From the NCBI GenBank assembly GCA_003155795.1, contig PMEM01000015.1, forward strand, positions 28,665 through 63,853: a DNA stretch of 35,189 nucleotides. Reading direction: 5' to 3'. The notes beneath the pieces were generated by a model. That model had not been told where the DNA came from, did no database searches, and saw only the letters and a program-made list of their open reading frames with translations. Below are positions 9,002-18,485 of this stretch, piece after piece (position 1 is the stretch's first letter; the number at the start of each line of letters is the position of its first letter). The position numbers and the translations under genes are program-made. This DNA is from Gemmatimonadota bacterium. GTDB taxonomy: Bacteria > Gemmatimonadota > Gemmatimonadetes > Gemmatimonadales > Gemmatimonadaceae.

Positions 9002-10498
9002 ATGCCTGTTCGCGTCGCAAATGCTGAAGAATCGGGAGCGCTGGACGCCGCAGGAATAGCGTCCGGGGTACCGTCGCGTGCACTGATGCGCGCTGCGGCA
9101 TTCAATGCTGCAACGGTACTTTGCTGGCGGTATCCGCAAGACATTCGCCGCGGTGTCACAATCTTTGCTGGACCCGGCAATAACGGCGGAGATGGCTGGG
9201 CGCTGGCTGGAGCGCTGCACGCAATTGGAGTCGAAGTGGCTGTGCGCGAGGTTGCTCCCGCGAAAACAGCCGATGCGGTAGCTGAGCGCGATTTCATCCG
9301 CCCGCGGCTGCCTGACGCATCCGCCGTTCCTGGCGGATTAATTGTCGATGCGATGCTTGGAACGGGTAGCACTGGCGCGCCACGCGCTCCGATAAGCGGT
9401 GCAGTCGCGCAATTGGCGGCCGCGCGAGTTGCTGGATCCATCGTCGTTGCGCTCGATCTTCCCAGTGGAGTTGATGCGAATCGCGGCGCTGCCGCTGGAA
9501 GTGTGACGGCCGACTTCACCATCAGTTTTGGAAGCTGCAAGCGAGGAGCGCTGATATCGCGTGCAGAATGCGGCGAGATAGTCGTCATCGACATCGGGCT
9601 TGCGGCAGCTGACAACGCGCTGCCTGTCCTGGTTGACGGAAGCTTCGTGCGTGCTAATACGCCTGTCATCGCCCCCGATGCGCACAAGGGAACACGCAAG
9701 AGTGTCGCAATAGTAGCGGGTGCGGGCAACATGGGCGGTTCCGCGATCCTCGCCGCAACGGGCGCGCTCCGAAGCGCCGCTGGTCTCGTGAAGGTGATTA
9801 CCGCTTCGCAGAATATCTCATCGGTGCACAGCTGTCTTCCAGAGGCCCTGGCCGCTCCGCTCGAGGATACGACGACGGCAATTAGTGACTGGGCCGATGT
9901 AGTATTGATCGGTCCCGGACTCGGCCGCGATGATCAGATCAAGTGGTTCGTTCGCGAAACTCTGCGATCGTGGAGCGGTCCGGTCGTGGTTGACGCGGAC
10001 GCCCTGAATGCATTTGATGGGCAATTGGACGAGCTTGCCGGAATGCTTCGCGATCGTGCCGCCATCATCACCCCGCATCCGGGCGAAATGGCGCGCCTCA
10101 CGGGTCACGACGTGAAGTACGTGCTGCGGCATCGTTTTGACATTGGACTCGACCTCGCGCGCAGAATTGGCGCTACCGTGCTATTGAAGGGAACGCCAAC
10201 AGTCGTCACCTCACCCGACGGGGAGAGGTATGTAATTGCATCGGGCACCGCGGTGCTTGCAACGGGTGGGAGTGGCGACGCGCTTGGCGGAATTATTGCA
10301 ACCCTGCTCGCACAGGGATGCGCCCCGGACGTGGCGGCAAGTTGCGCTGCGTGGGTGCACGGGCGCGCGGCTGAACTCACTCCCGGCATCCGCGGGTATC
10401 GACTGATGGATGTGCTTGATCGTTTGCCCGAGGCGTGGTCGCTGGATGCCGCAGTTCCGCGATACCCTATCCTCGCAACATTGCTGGCTCTCTCCTGA
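9002..10498 (+). CDS. nnr: Bifunctional NAD(P)H-hydrate epimerase / ADP-dependent dehydratase
   Basis: Repairs damaged NADHX and NADPHX in the cytosol. It is a fused two-domain protein of 498 residues like E. coli Nnr (YjeF). The N-terminal epimerase domain (about 1-215) has FAGPGNNGGDGWALAGAL, DAMLGTGSTG and ALDLPSGVDANRG. The C-terminal ribokinase-like dehydratase domain has HKGTRKSVAIVAGAGNMGG, ITPHPGEMARLTG, LLKGTPTVV and the catalytic GGSGDALGGIIATLL. AGGA lies 5-6 nt before the ATG. The stop overlaps the thiL ATG as TGATG, so the two are translationally coupled. Confidence 0.95.
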   Translation: MPVRVANAEESGALDAAGIASGVPSRALMRAAAFNAATVLCWRYPQDIRRGVTIFAGPGNNGGDGWALAGALHAIGVEVAVREVAPAKTADAVAERDFIRPRLPDASAVPGGLIVDAMLGTGSTGAPRAPISGAVAQLAAARVAGSIVVALDLPSGVDANRGAAAGSVTADFTISFGSCKRGALISRAECGEIVVIDIGLAAADNALPVLVDGSFVRANTPVIAPDAHKGTRKSVAIVAGAGNMGGSAILAATGALRSAAGLVKVITASQNISSVHSCLPEALAAPLEDTTTAISDWADVVLIGPGLGRDDQIKWFVRETLRSWSGPVVVDADALNAFDGQLDELAGMLRDRAAIITPHPGEMARLTGHDVKYVLRHRFDIGLDLARRIGATVLLKGTPTVVTSPDGERYVIASGTAVLATGGSGDALGGIIATLLAQGCAPDVAASCAAWVHGRAAELTPGIRGYRLMDVLDRLPEAWSLDAAVPRYPILATLLALS

Positions 10499-11444
10499 TG
10501 CATGAAGGTGAGATCGCCTTTGGCCCTGGCAAGGAATTTCGGTTTATCCGGCGTCTGATTCGGCGATTCGGTCCACTCGCGTCCGGGATTGGAGACGACG
10601 CGGCGTTGATCCATGTACCACGCGACAACATGGTCGCGATCAGCACCGACACATCTGTAGAGAACGTACATTTTCGGCGCGACTGGCTCTCGCTTGACGA
10701 GATTGGCTACCGCGCCGTGACGGCTGCCATCAGCGACCTTGCTGCAACCGGCGCCGCAGGCATCGGTATTCTGGTCGCGCTCACGACGCCGTCCGATCTG
10801 CGGGAGGATCTTGACGCACTGGGCGATGGGATTGCACGCGCAGCGACGGCTGCCGGAGTCGGAATCTTCGGCGGTGATACAACGCGTGGGCCCGTTCTCT
10901 CATTGACGGTGACTGTATTCGGAAACACTCGCGAGGCATTGCGTCGTGATGCTGCACGCTCCGGCCATCACGTATACATAACCGGCGTGCTCGGCGGCCC
11001 GGGAGCAGCACTCTCTGCGCTTCGCGATCATACCGAGGTGAAGCCTGAGTGGCGTGCAAGATTCGCAGAGCCGCACGCACGACTACGAGAGGCTCGCTGG
11101 CTCGCCGGGCGCGGCGTGCGCGCCGCAATCGATATTTCTGACGGCCTTCTCGCGGATGCGGCGCATGTTGCTGCAGCGAGCAACGTGTCTATCAACCTGG
11201 ATCTGGATCGCGTGCCGCTTGTGCAAGGAGTTGACGCGGTTGACGCCGTTCGGAGCGGGGAAGAATATGAATTACTGGTGACTTCGGCGATTCCGATCGA
11301 TTGCACCGCCTTCCTGCAACGCTTTGCAGTGCCACTAACGGAAATCGGGAGCGTCGCTGATGGAGCACCAGAGGTCAGAACTAGCATGCATGGTCGTCCG
11401 GTCCAGATAGAACCAATGGGCTACGATCATTTTGGCACTCGGTG

Positions 11445-11445
<1 letters not shown>
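10498..11445 (+). CDS. thiL: Thiamine-monophosphate kinase
   Basis: ATP-dependent phosphorylation of thiamine monophosphate to thiamine diphosphate, the last step of cofactor formation. It has 315 residues. ThiL/AIR-synthase-like signatures are ASGIGDDAALI, DTSVENVHFRRDW, AVTAAISDLAATGA, VGIFGGDTTRG and AAIDISDGLLADAAH. The ATG at 10498 is chosen because it overlaps the nnr stop and gives MHEGEIAFGPGKEF; the longer frame upstream belongs to the nnr coding region. Its stop overlaps the next gene, also as TGATG. No TPP riboswitch is seen, as expected inside an operon. Confidence 0.95.
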
Positions 11446-13464
<2,019 letters not shown>

Positions 13465-13476
13465 TCCGGCCACGGA

Positions 13477-13770
13477 ATGACGGGACGGTTGATCTGGGGC
13501 GCGCTGATACTGGGCGCGCTGGTGTTCGCCCTGCAGGGCGGAGAATTCAGCACGATGGATATCGTACGCCAACATCGTCGCATCAACGAATTGACTGTTG
13601 GCGGCGATTCGCTGGCTCGGATTGTCGATTCGCTCACGCGGACGGAGAAGCTCGTTCGCACCGATACCGCTACGCAGGTGCGGATAGCGCGAGAGGTATT
13701 CGGACTCGTTCGTGGTGACGAGGTGTTGTATCGCTTCTATACTGATACTACGAAGAAGACCAAGCCGTAA
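13477..13770 (+). CDS. FtsB/DivIC-like septum formation initiator
   Basis: Short bitopic membrane protein of 97 residues. It has a short cytoplasmic start, a transmembrane helix at about residues 5-19 (LIWGALILGALVFAL), a heptad-like region from about 28 to 60, and the typical end REVFGLVRGDEVLYRF. Position directly after eno is the classic location of ftsB, which links FtsL and FtsQ in the divisome. Sequence identity in this family is low, so the family call rests on architecture, the terminal motif and context. It is the last gene of the packed run from glyA. Confidence 0.82.
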   Translation: MTGRLIWGALILGALVFALQGGEFSTMDIVRQHRRINELTVGGDSLARIVDSLTRTEKLVRTDTATQVRIAREVFGLVRGDEVLYRFYTDTTKKTKP

Positions 13771-14021
13771 CGCTGGGCCAGCAGGAACGATCTGTTTGTG
13801 CAGCAGGTCGTACGCGGTCGACGATTCCTTCCTCGCTTCGAGCTCGGCTCCGCGCCACCTGCCGATCTCTGTCAAGCATCGCGTGCTGGACAGAGCCCCA
13901 CGCGGGCGATAAGCTTGCGCAGTGTCGGATTGCAACCACGTCGCACGACCGTCGGTCGTGCGACGTGGTGATCGATTGGGAATGCGATCTACGTAAAATC
14001 ATCCGAAACACCGTTGCAAAA
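13771..14021 (+). other. 251-bp non-coding region with palindrome and possible promoter
   Basis: I see no gene here; open frames are short and lack family features. The notable element is the palindrome at 13935-13969, listed separately. A TAAAAT at 13994-13999 matches 5 of 6 bases of a -10 box, about 22 nt before the hydrolase ATG, but no good -35 lies at the right distance. The palindrome ends just where the -35 would begin, so an operator or activator site is possible. Confidence 0.4.
13935..13969. repeat. Perfect 35-bp palindrome (17-bp arms, 1-nt centre)
   Basis: The left arm ACCACGTCGCACGACCG (13935-13951) is exactly complementary to the right arm at 13953-13969; only the central T is unpaired. 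As RNA it would be a very stable hairpin with a 3-nt loop. No T run follows in either direction, which argues against a simple intrinsic terminator. It may be an operator for the hydrolase gene, a transcript-end stabiliser for the FtsB-like operon, or a copy of a dispersed palindromic repeat. Confidence 0.7.
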
Positions 14022-15134
14022 ATGAAACGTCGTTACGCTCACGCCGCGCTGGCTGCCGCGCTGGCTGCGGGTACTCCGTTAAGCGCATTTGCCCAAACAT
14101 CGCGGGCGCACGATCCGGCCGTGGATGCTCGCGCGGCAATTGCGAGCTCGCAGGCTGTTGCGCCGGGCGGAATCGACGAGCTCAAGGCCATCGAGCTCGG
14201 CGGTATTAAACAGTGGATCAACGTACGTGGAAACGATCCGGCGAATCCAATCCTGCTGTTTCTGCATGGCGGGCCGGGCTCGCCCATGATGCCGGAAAGC
14301 TGGACCTTCCAGCGACCGTGGGAAGATTTTTTCACCGTGGTGCAGTGGGATCAACGCGGGGCAGGGAAGACGTTTTCTTCCGCCGGCCGGCGTCCCGATA
14401 CGTCGATGACGATCGCTCGCATGCAGGCCGACACGGAGGAATTGATCGAGTATCTTCGCCACACGTACGGCAAGCGGAAGATATTCCTGATGGGGCATTC
14501 GTGGGGAAGCATACTCGGGCTCAGAGTGGCGCAGCACCGGCCTGATCTGTTGTACGCCTACATCGGGGTTGGACAAGTCGTCAACGGGCAGCGGAACGAA
14601 GTCGTCGGCTATCAGCAGACACTCGCTCGCGCGGAGGCAATTGGAAACGATTCCGCGGTCCAGGAGCTGAAGGCAATAGCTCCATATCCCGACCCAGGCG
14701 GAAACACTCCGCTCAGTAAAACGCGGATCGAGCGGCGGTGGGACGTCGCGCTGGGCGGAATGGTGTATGGAAGGAGCCGGGACAACGCGTCAGAAACCGC
14801 AGCATTGAGTCCGGCGTACACGGACTACGACGAGCAGTCGGCTCGATTGGGCGCGGGCAGCTCAGTTCAGATCTTGTGGCCGCAGATGGAGACGGTCGAC
14901 TTCGACAGCTACACCACGTTCAAGTGCCCGGTCTTTTTCTTTGCCGGAGTGGACGACCGAACCACACCGGAAAGCATTGTCGAGAAGTACTACAGCACCA
15001 TCAAGGCGCCCAAGAAGAAGTTTTTCAGGATCGACCGTGCTGCGCACTACGTAGTGAACGAGGCTCCGGGGGTTGTGCTCATGCACCTCGTGCTCGATAT
15101 CCGCCCGCTTTATCGCAGTGATGACGGCGGTTGA
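14022..15134 (+). CDS. Secreted alpha/beta hydrolase, proline iminopeptidase-like (S33)
   Basis: Alpha/beta hydrolase of 370 residues with a Sec signal peptide (MKRRYAHAAL to SAFAQ, likely cleaved after residue 24). It shows the S33 oxyanion motif LFLHGGPGSPMM, VQWDQRGAGKT, the nucleophile elbow MGHSWGSILGL, an acid in FAGVDDRTTPES, and the catalytic His in RAAHYVVNE. This order fits prolyl aminopeptidases and related hydrolases; the substrate is not determined. The ATG at 14022 is chosen because it begins the signal peptide; the frame upstream runs through the palindrome. It is transcribed alone and ends facing the minus-strand tRNA genes across a shared terminator. Confidence 0.88.
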   Translation: MKRRYAHAALAAALAAGTPLSAFAQTSRAHDPAVDARAAIASSQAVAPGGIDELKAIELGGIKQWINVRGNDPANPILLFLHGGPGSPMMPESWTFQRPWEDFFTVVQWDQRGAGKTFSSAGRRPDTSMTIARMQADTEELIEYLRHTYGKRKIFLMGHSWGSILGLRVAQHRPDLLYAYIGVGQVVNGQRNEVVGYQQTLARAEAIGNDSAVQELKAIAPYPDPGGNTPLSKTRIERRWDVALGGMVYGRSRDNASETAALSPAYTDYDEQSARLGAGSSVQILWPQMETVDFDSYTTFKCPVFFFAGVDDRTTPESIVEKYYSTIKAPKKKFFRIDRAAHYVVNEAPGVVLMHLVLDIRPLYRSDDGG

Positions 15135-15190
15135 CGACGAGCTGAAAGCACGCGTGTTGGGGTCGATTTCGATGTCGATGGAGCAACAAT

Positions 15191-15222
15191 AAACCCGCTC
15201 GCGACCAATCACGAGCGGGTTT
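15191..15222. terminator. Bidirectional terminator between hydrolase and tRNA genes
   Basis: Perfect 11-bp inverted repeat AAACCCGCTCG (15191-15201) / CGAGCGGGTTT (15212-15222) with a 10-nt loop. Each strand reads a GC-rich stem ending in TTT. It lies 56 nt after the hydrolase stop (plus strand) and 12 nt after the tRNA-Met 3' end (minus strand), so it can serve both convergent units. Confidence 0.8.
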
Positions 15223-15234
15223 CAATGGTTCGAA

Positions 15235-15308
15235 TAGCAGGGGCGGGGATCGAACCCGCGACCTCACGATTATGAGTCGTGCGCTCTCACCAGCTGAGCT
15301 ACCCTGCC
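15235..15308 (-). tRNA. tRNA with CAT anticodon, probably elongator tRNA-Met
   Basis: A full 74-nt cloverleaf reads on the minus strand: acceptor GGCAGGG/CCCTGCT, D-stem GCTC/GAGC, anticodon stem CACGA/TCGTG with loop CTCATAA, variable AGGTC, T-stem GCGGG/CCCGC with loop TTCGATC, discriminator A. CCA is not encoded. The anticodon CAT fits elongator Met or the lysidine-modified Ile2 tRNA. A G1-U72 pair with A73, and absence of the C4-G69/C5-G68 pairs that E. coli TilS prefers, favour Met. It is not an initiator: the anticodon stem lacks the three G-C pairs. Confidence 0.9.
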
Positions 15309-15340
15309 GTACATCACCCATACTTCGCCTTACAACGTAA

Positions 15341-15369
15341 CGACGGCCGGCCCGAGGGGCCGGCCGTCG
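15341..15369 (-). terminator. GC-rich hairpin between the two tRNA genes
   Basis: Perfect 13-bp inverted repeat CGACGGCCGGCCC (15341-15353) / GGGCCGGCCGTCG (15357-15369) with loop GAG. It begins 2 nt after the initiator tRNA 3' end (minus strand). The minus strand continues TTACGTTGT, so it could act as a leaky terminator or as a processing signal. Only 32 bp separate it from the next tRNA, too little for an independent promoter. Confidence 0.6.
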
Positions 15370-15371
15370 AA

Positions 15372-15445
<74 letters not shown>

Positions 15446-15456
15446 TCAGAGTCTCT

Positions 15457-15484
15457 AATCTAGTCAGGGGTGGGTGCCTGTCAA
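15457..15484 (-). promoter_or_regulatory. Sigma-70-type promoter of the tRNA-fMet unit
   Basis: On the minus strand a perfect -35 box TTGACA (plus 15479-15484) is followed after 16 bp by TAGATT (plus 15457-15462, 4 of 6 matches to TATAAT). Transcription would start about 5-7 nt before the mature tRNA 5' end, as is common for tRNA genes. This is the best promoter match I see in the window. Confidence 0.78.
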
Positions 15485-15562
15485 CGCGAAACCAGTCTTT
15501 TTTGACGCCAAGCATGGCTGCGTCAGGTGCTTTCCAGCGGTAGATTTACGTTCTCTGAGAAA

Positions 15563-16468
15563 ATGAAGGAAAGCCTGGAAATTCTGTTGGCTGGCGTCGT
15601 CGATTATGCCGGCCTGTTCCCCCCGGCAGCCCTTGAGATGGGCGCCGCGGTAGAGTCGTATGCGGAATATCTTCGCGACCCGGACCGCCGCATGCTGGGT
15701 CGCTTTGTCGTGCCCGTCGTCCGACTCCGCGAGTTCGATGAGGCTGCGGCTGCGTTGCTCCCTCGCGGCGAGGGAAGTGAGCCATGGCATCTGAGTGCGC
15801 TGCCCGGTCCCGACATAGCTGCAGACATCGATCTCGCTCTCAAGTTCAACTGCCGTCACTGGAGCGGTTCCGAAATCGGCCACGCCGTGATCGATGCGTT
15901 CGAGATGAAAGTCTCGACGGTCGCCGAGATCGCTGCGGCTGCGGCCATCATGCCGCGGCAGTTTTCCGCGTATTTCGAGATTCCAATTATCTCTGACCCA
16001 ACAGAACTTGTAGCTGCAATCAAGCGAGTTGGTGCATGCGCCAAGATGCGGACCGGTGGCGTCACTGCAAATGCGTTTCCCGCTGTAGCGGATGTTGCGC
16101 GCTTCATGATTACGTGCCGCGATTCGCGACTCGCGTTCAAGCTCACTGCGGGACTGCACCACCCGATCCGCGCCGAGTACCGTCTGACGTACGCCGATGA
16201 TCCTCCGCGCGGTGTGATGTTCGGGTATCTCAACATGTTCGTAGCGGCCGCCCTCGCGTGGACCGGTGCCGATGAGACGTTGATACGCTCAGCGCTGGTT
16301 GCTGCCAGTGCGGACGACTTTCACTTTACCAACGAAGCGCTTGAGTTTGGCGGACATAGAGTCGCCACTGACGTGATTCGCGATGCCCGGGAAAATTTCG
16401 TCATCTCTTTCGGATCCTGTTCCTTCCGCGAACCGGTCGATGACCTTCACGCTCTTTCCATACCCTGA
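15563..16468 (+). CDS. Unrecognised conserved-looking protein next to fumarylacetoacetase
   Basis: Soluble protein of 301 residues with no signal peptide or membrane helix. Striking stretches are LLAGVVDYAGLFPPAALEM at the N-terminus, KMRTGGVTANAFP near residue 170, LAFKLTAGLHHPIR near 205, and MFGYLNMFVAAA near 230. The mix of short hydrophobic strands followed by conserved Lys, Arg, Gly-Gly and His-His residues resembles a TIM-barrel enzyme, but I cannot name a family. The start is the ATG at 15563, which puts DYAGLFPPA near residue 15; a longer frame starts at 15527. Its stop is directly followed by the fumarylacetoacetase ATG with no spacer, pointing to a shared pathway or complex. Function unknown. 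Confidence 0.8.
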   Translation: MKESLEILLAGVVDYAGLFPPAALEMGAAVESYAEYLRDPDRRMLGRFVVPVVRLREFDEAAAALLPRGEGSEPWHLSALPGPDIAADIDLALKFNCRHWSGSEIGHAVIDAFEMKVSTVAEIAAAAAIMPRQFSAYFEIPIISDPTELVAAIKRVGACAKMRTGGVTANAFPAVADVARFMITCRDSRLAFKLTAGLHHPIRAEYRLTYADDPPRGVMFGYLNMFVAAALAWTGADETLIRSALVAASADDFHFTNEALEFGGHRVATDVIRDARENFVISFGSCSFREPVDDLHALSIP

Positions 16469-17791
16469 ATGCCACTGAATCTCACACACGATGCGTCGCT
16501 CCGCTGCTGGGTAGAATCTGCAAACGTTCCTGGCTGCGATTTCCCGATTCAGAATCTTCCGTTCTGCGTCTTCAGCGAGTTCGATGAAGAGGCGGTCCCA
16601 CGCGGCGGCATTGCCATCGGCGACCAGATCCTGGATCTGGCAGTCTGCGCTGACGAGAGCCTCTTTGGGGGGCGCGCCGCGGATGCCGCGTACGTTGCGG
16701 CGCAATCGACTCTCAATGAATTGATGACAGTCGATCCGGAGAATCTGTCGGCGTTACGCGCAGAAGTGAGTGCGTTGTTGAGTGGAGACGGTCGTACGCA
16801 CCGGGGAATTCCGCTTCCCCGCAATCTGCTGTACCCGATGGAGGGCGCTGTTATCTACATGCCTGCTCGCATTGGCAACTACACCGATTTCTACGCGTCC
16901 ATCTTCCACGCAACGAATGTTGGCAGCATGTTCCGCCCGGACAATCCGCTGCTTCCAAATTACAAGTGGATTCCCATCGGCTACCACGGTAGAGCGTCGT
17001 CCGTCTCGTTGAAGGAAACCGTGGTGCGGCCACATGGTCAGACCAGGCCGCCGGGCCAGGACGAGCCGACATTCGGCCCGTCACTTCAACTTGATTACGA
17101 GCTCGAAGTCGGCGCCTACATAGCGCGCGGGAATGCGATGGGAGACCAGATTCCGATATCGGACGCGTCCGACGCCATCTTCGGGTTCTGTCTTGTCAAC
17201 GACTGGTCGGCGCGCGATATACAAGCCTGGGAATACCAACCACTCGGCCCATTCCTCGCCAAGAGCTTCGCGACCAACATCTCGCCGTTCATCGTGACGC
17301 GAGAGGCGCTGGAGCCGTTTCGTACTCCGGCCTACGTGCGACCAGACGGTGATCCCGCGCCGCTCGATTACCTGAACGACGAGACCGATCAGGCGGAAGG
17401 AGGGTACGACATCCAGCTCGAGGTCTACCTCCTGAGCGAGCAGATGCGCGAGGCAGAAATGCCGCCATTGCGCCTGAGCCACGGTACATTCAAGGACATG
17501 TACTGGACGATGGGCCAGATGGTGGCGCATCATACGAGCAACGGATGTGATCTGCGGCCCGGCGACCTGATCGCGAGCGGTACTGTGTCAGGTCCGAATC
17601 CAGGCGAACGCGGTTGCCTGCTTGAGATTACGCGCCGCGGTGCTGAACCACTGACTCTACCGACCGGTGAGCAGAGACAATTTCTGGAAGATGGAGATGA
17701 AGTGATATTGCGCGGCTATTGCGAACGTGAAGGAAGTGTACGAATCGGTTTCGGCGAATGCCGAGCGATGATAGTCGCGGAAGACGTCTGA
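16469..17791 (+). CDS. fahA: Fumarylacetoacetase
   Basis: Last step of tyrosine/homogentisate breakdown: hydrolyses fumarylacetoacetate to fumarate and acetoacetate. It has 440 residues, close to eukaryotic FAH. Metal and catalytic residues map at a constant offset from the mouse enzyme: Asp140 (NYTDFYAS), His147 (FHATNVGS), Glu211 and Glu213 (LDYELEVGAY), and Asp245 (LVNDWSARD). The N-terminal SH3-like domain (to about 130) begins with GCDFPIQNLPFCVF. No other homogentisate gene (hmgA, maiA, hpd) is in the window. The gene abuts the unknown protein upstream and overlaps the SET-domain gene downstream as TGATG, so all three are probably one transcript. The acetoacetate formed could feed the acyl-CoA genes elsewhere. 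Confidence 0.95.
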   Translation: MPLNLTHDASLRCWVESANVPGCDFPIQNLPFCVFSEFDEEAVPRGGIAIGDQILDLAVCADESLFGGRAADAAYVAAQSTLNELMTVDPENLSALRAEVSALLSGDGRTHRGIPLPRNLLYPMEGAVIYMPARIGNYTDFYASIFHATNVGSMFRPDNPLLPNYKWIPIGYHGRASSVSLKETVVRPHGQTRPPGQDEPTFGPSLQLDYELEVGAYIARGNAMGDQIPISDASDAIFGFCLVNDWSARDIQAWEYQPLGPFLAKSFATNISPFIVTREALEPFRTPAYVRPDGDPAPLDYLNDETDQAEGGYDIQLEVYLLSEQMREAEMPPLRLSHGTFKDMYWTMGQMVAHHTSNGCDLRPGDLIASGTVSGPNPGERGCLLEITRRGAEPLTLPTGEQRQFLEDGDEVILRGYCEREGSVRIGFGECRAMIVAEDV

Positions 17792-18438
17792 TGCCTGCAC
17801 GGAAGAAGATCGTGAGGCGCAAGAGCGCTCCGAGCAGCAAGACAACCGGGACGGCACGCAGGAAGGCGGCAAGCAAGGCGGCAAGCAAGTCAGCAAGCAA
17901 AGCAGCGGTCGTGACACGTATTCCGACCGCGAAGCTCGCGAACATGCACTCGCGTTACTTCGACGTGCGCCAGTCGGGCATCCAGGGCAAGGGTGCATTT
18001 GCGAACAGGAAAATCCGCAAGGGGCAGCGCGTAATCGAGTACGCTGGCGAGCGAATCTCGAACGACGTCGCAGATGATCGCTACGACGAGACGAACATGC
18101 GTCGCCATCACACGTTTCTCTTTACGGTGACCCCGAAGATCGTGGTGGATGGCGCCGTCAACGGAAATGAGGCGATCTATATCAACCATTCCTGCGATCC
18201 GAACTGTGAAGCTGTGATCGAGGACCGTAGAATATTCATCGAGGCAATTCGCACAATCGCTCCCGGCGAGGAACTGGTGTACGATTATCAGTACGAGCGC
18301 ACCGGCGAGGACGACGAGGAAATGGCGCGGTTCTACAAGTGCCTGTGCGGTGCGCCGAATTGCAGAGGAAGCATCATGAAGGACAAACCTGTGCCCCGCA
18401 GGAAGAAGAAAACGGGGAAGCGCCGCGTCAAGCGGTAA
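17791..18438 (+). CDS. SET-domain lysine methyltransferase with histone-H1-like tail
   Basis: Protein of 215 residues in three parts. Residues 1-50 are Lys/Ala/Ser-rich with a KAAS/KSAS tetrapeptide repeat at 25-39, like histone H1 or AlgP tails. Residues about 53-170 form a SET domain: SGIQGKGAFA, INHSCDPNCE (132-140, with the pseudoknot NHS-C motif) and GEELVYDYQY (159-168, catalytic Tyr). Residues 184-191 are a post-SET zinc motif CLCGAPNC, followed by a basic tail RRKKKTGKRRVKR. SET enzymes transfer methyl from SAM to protein lysine. The basic ends suggest binding to DNA, RNA or ribosomes, or self-methylation; this is inference. The ATG overlaps the fahA stop (TGATG). The last ~100 bp recur in decayed form at 20544-20649. 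Confidence 0.92.
   Translation: MPARKKIVRRKSAPSSKTTGTARRKAASKAASKSASKAAVVTRIPTAKLANMHSRYFDVRQSGIQGKGAFANRKIRKGQRVIEYAGERISNDVADDRYDETNMRRHHTFLFTVTPKIVVDGAVNGNEAIYINHSCDPNCEAVIEDRRIFIEAIRTIAPGEELVYDYQYERTGEDDEEMARFYKCLCGAPNCRGSIMKDKPVPRRKKKTGKRRVKR
17863..17906 (+). repeat. 12-bp tandem repeat coding for KAAS units
   Basis: The unit AAGGCGGCAAGC occurs twice exactly (17863-17874, 17875-17886), once with changes as AAGTCAGCAAGC, then as a partial copy. It encodes the Lys-Ala-Ala-Ser repeats in the tail of the SET protein. Such in-frame repeats change length easily by slippage. Confidence 0.85.
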
Positions 18439-18485
18439 CGTCACGCGGTAGCGTCCCGCTCCCACACTCACCGAGTAATCACGCC

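Noticed and set aside
17863..17906. Short direct repeats considered as a CRISPR-like array.
   Set aside because: Units are 12 bp, contiguous without spacers, and in frame, coding for KAAS repeats.
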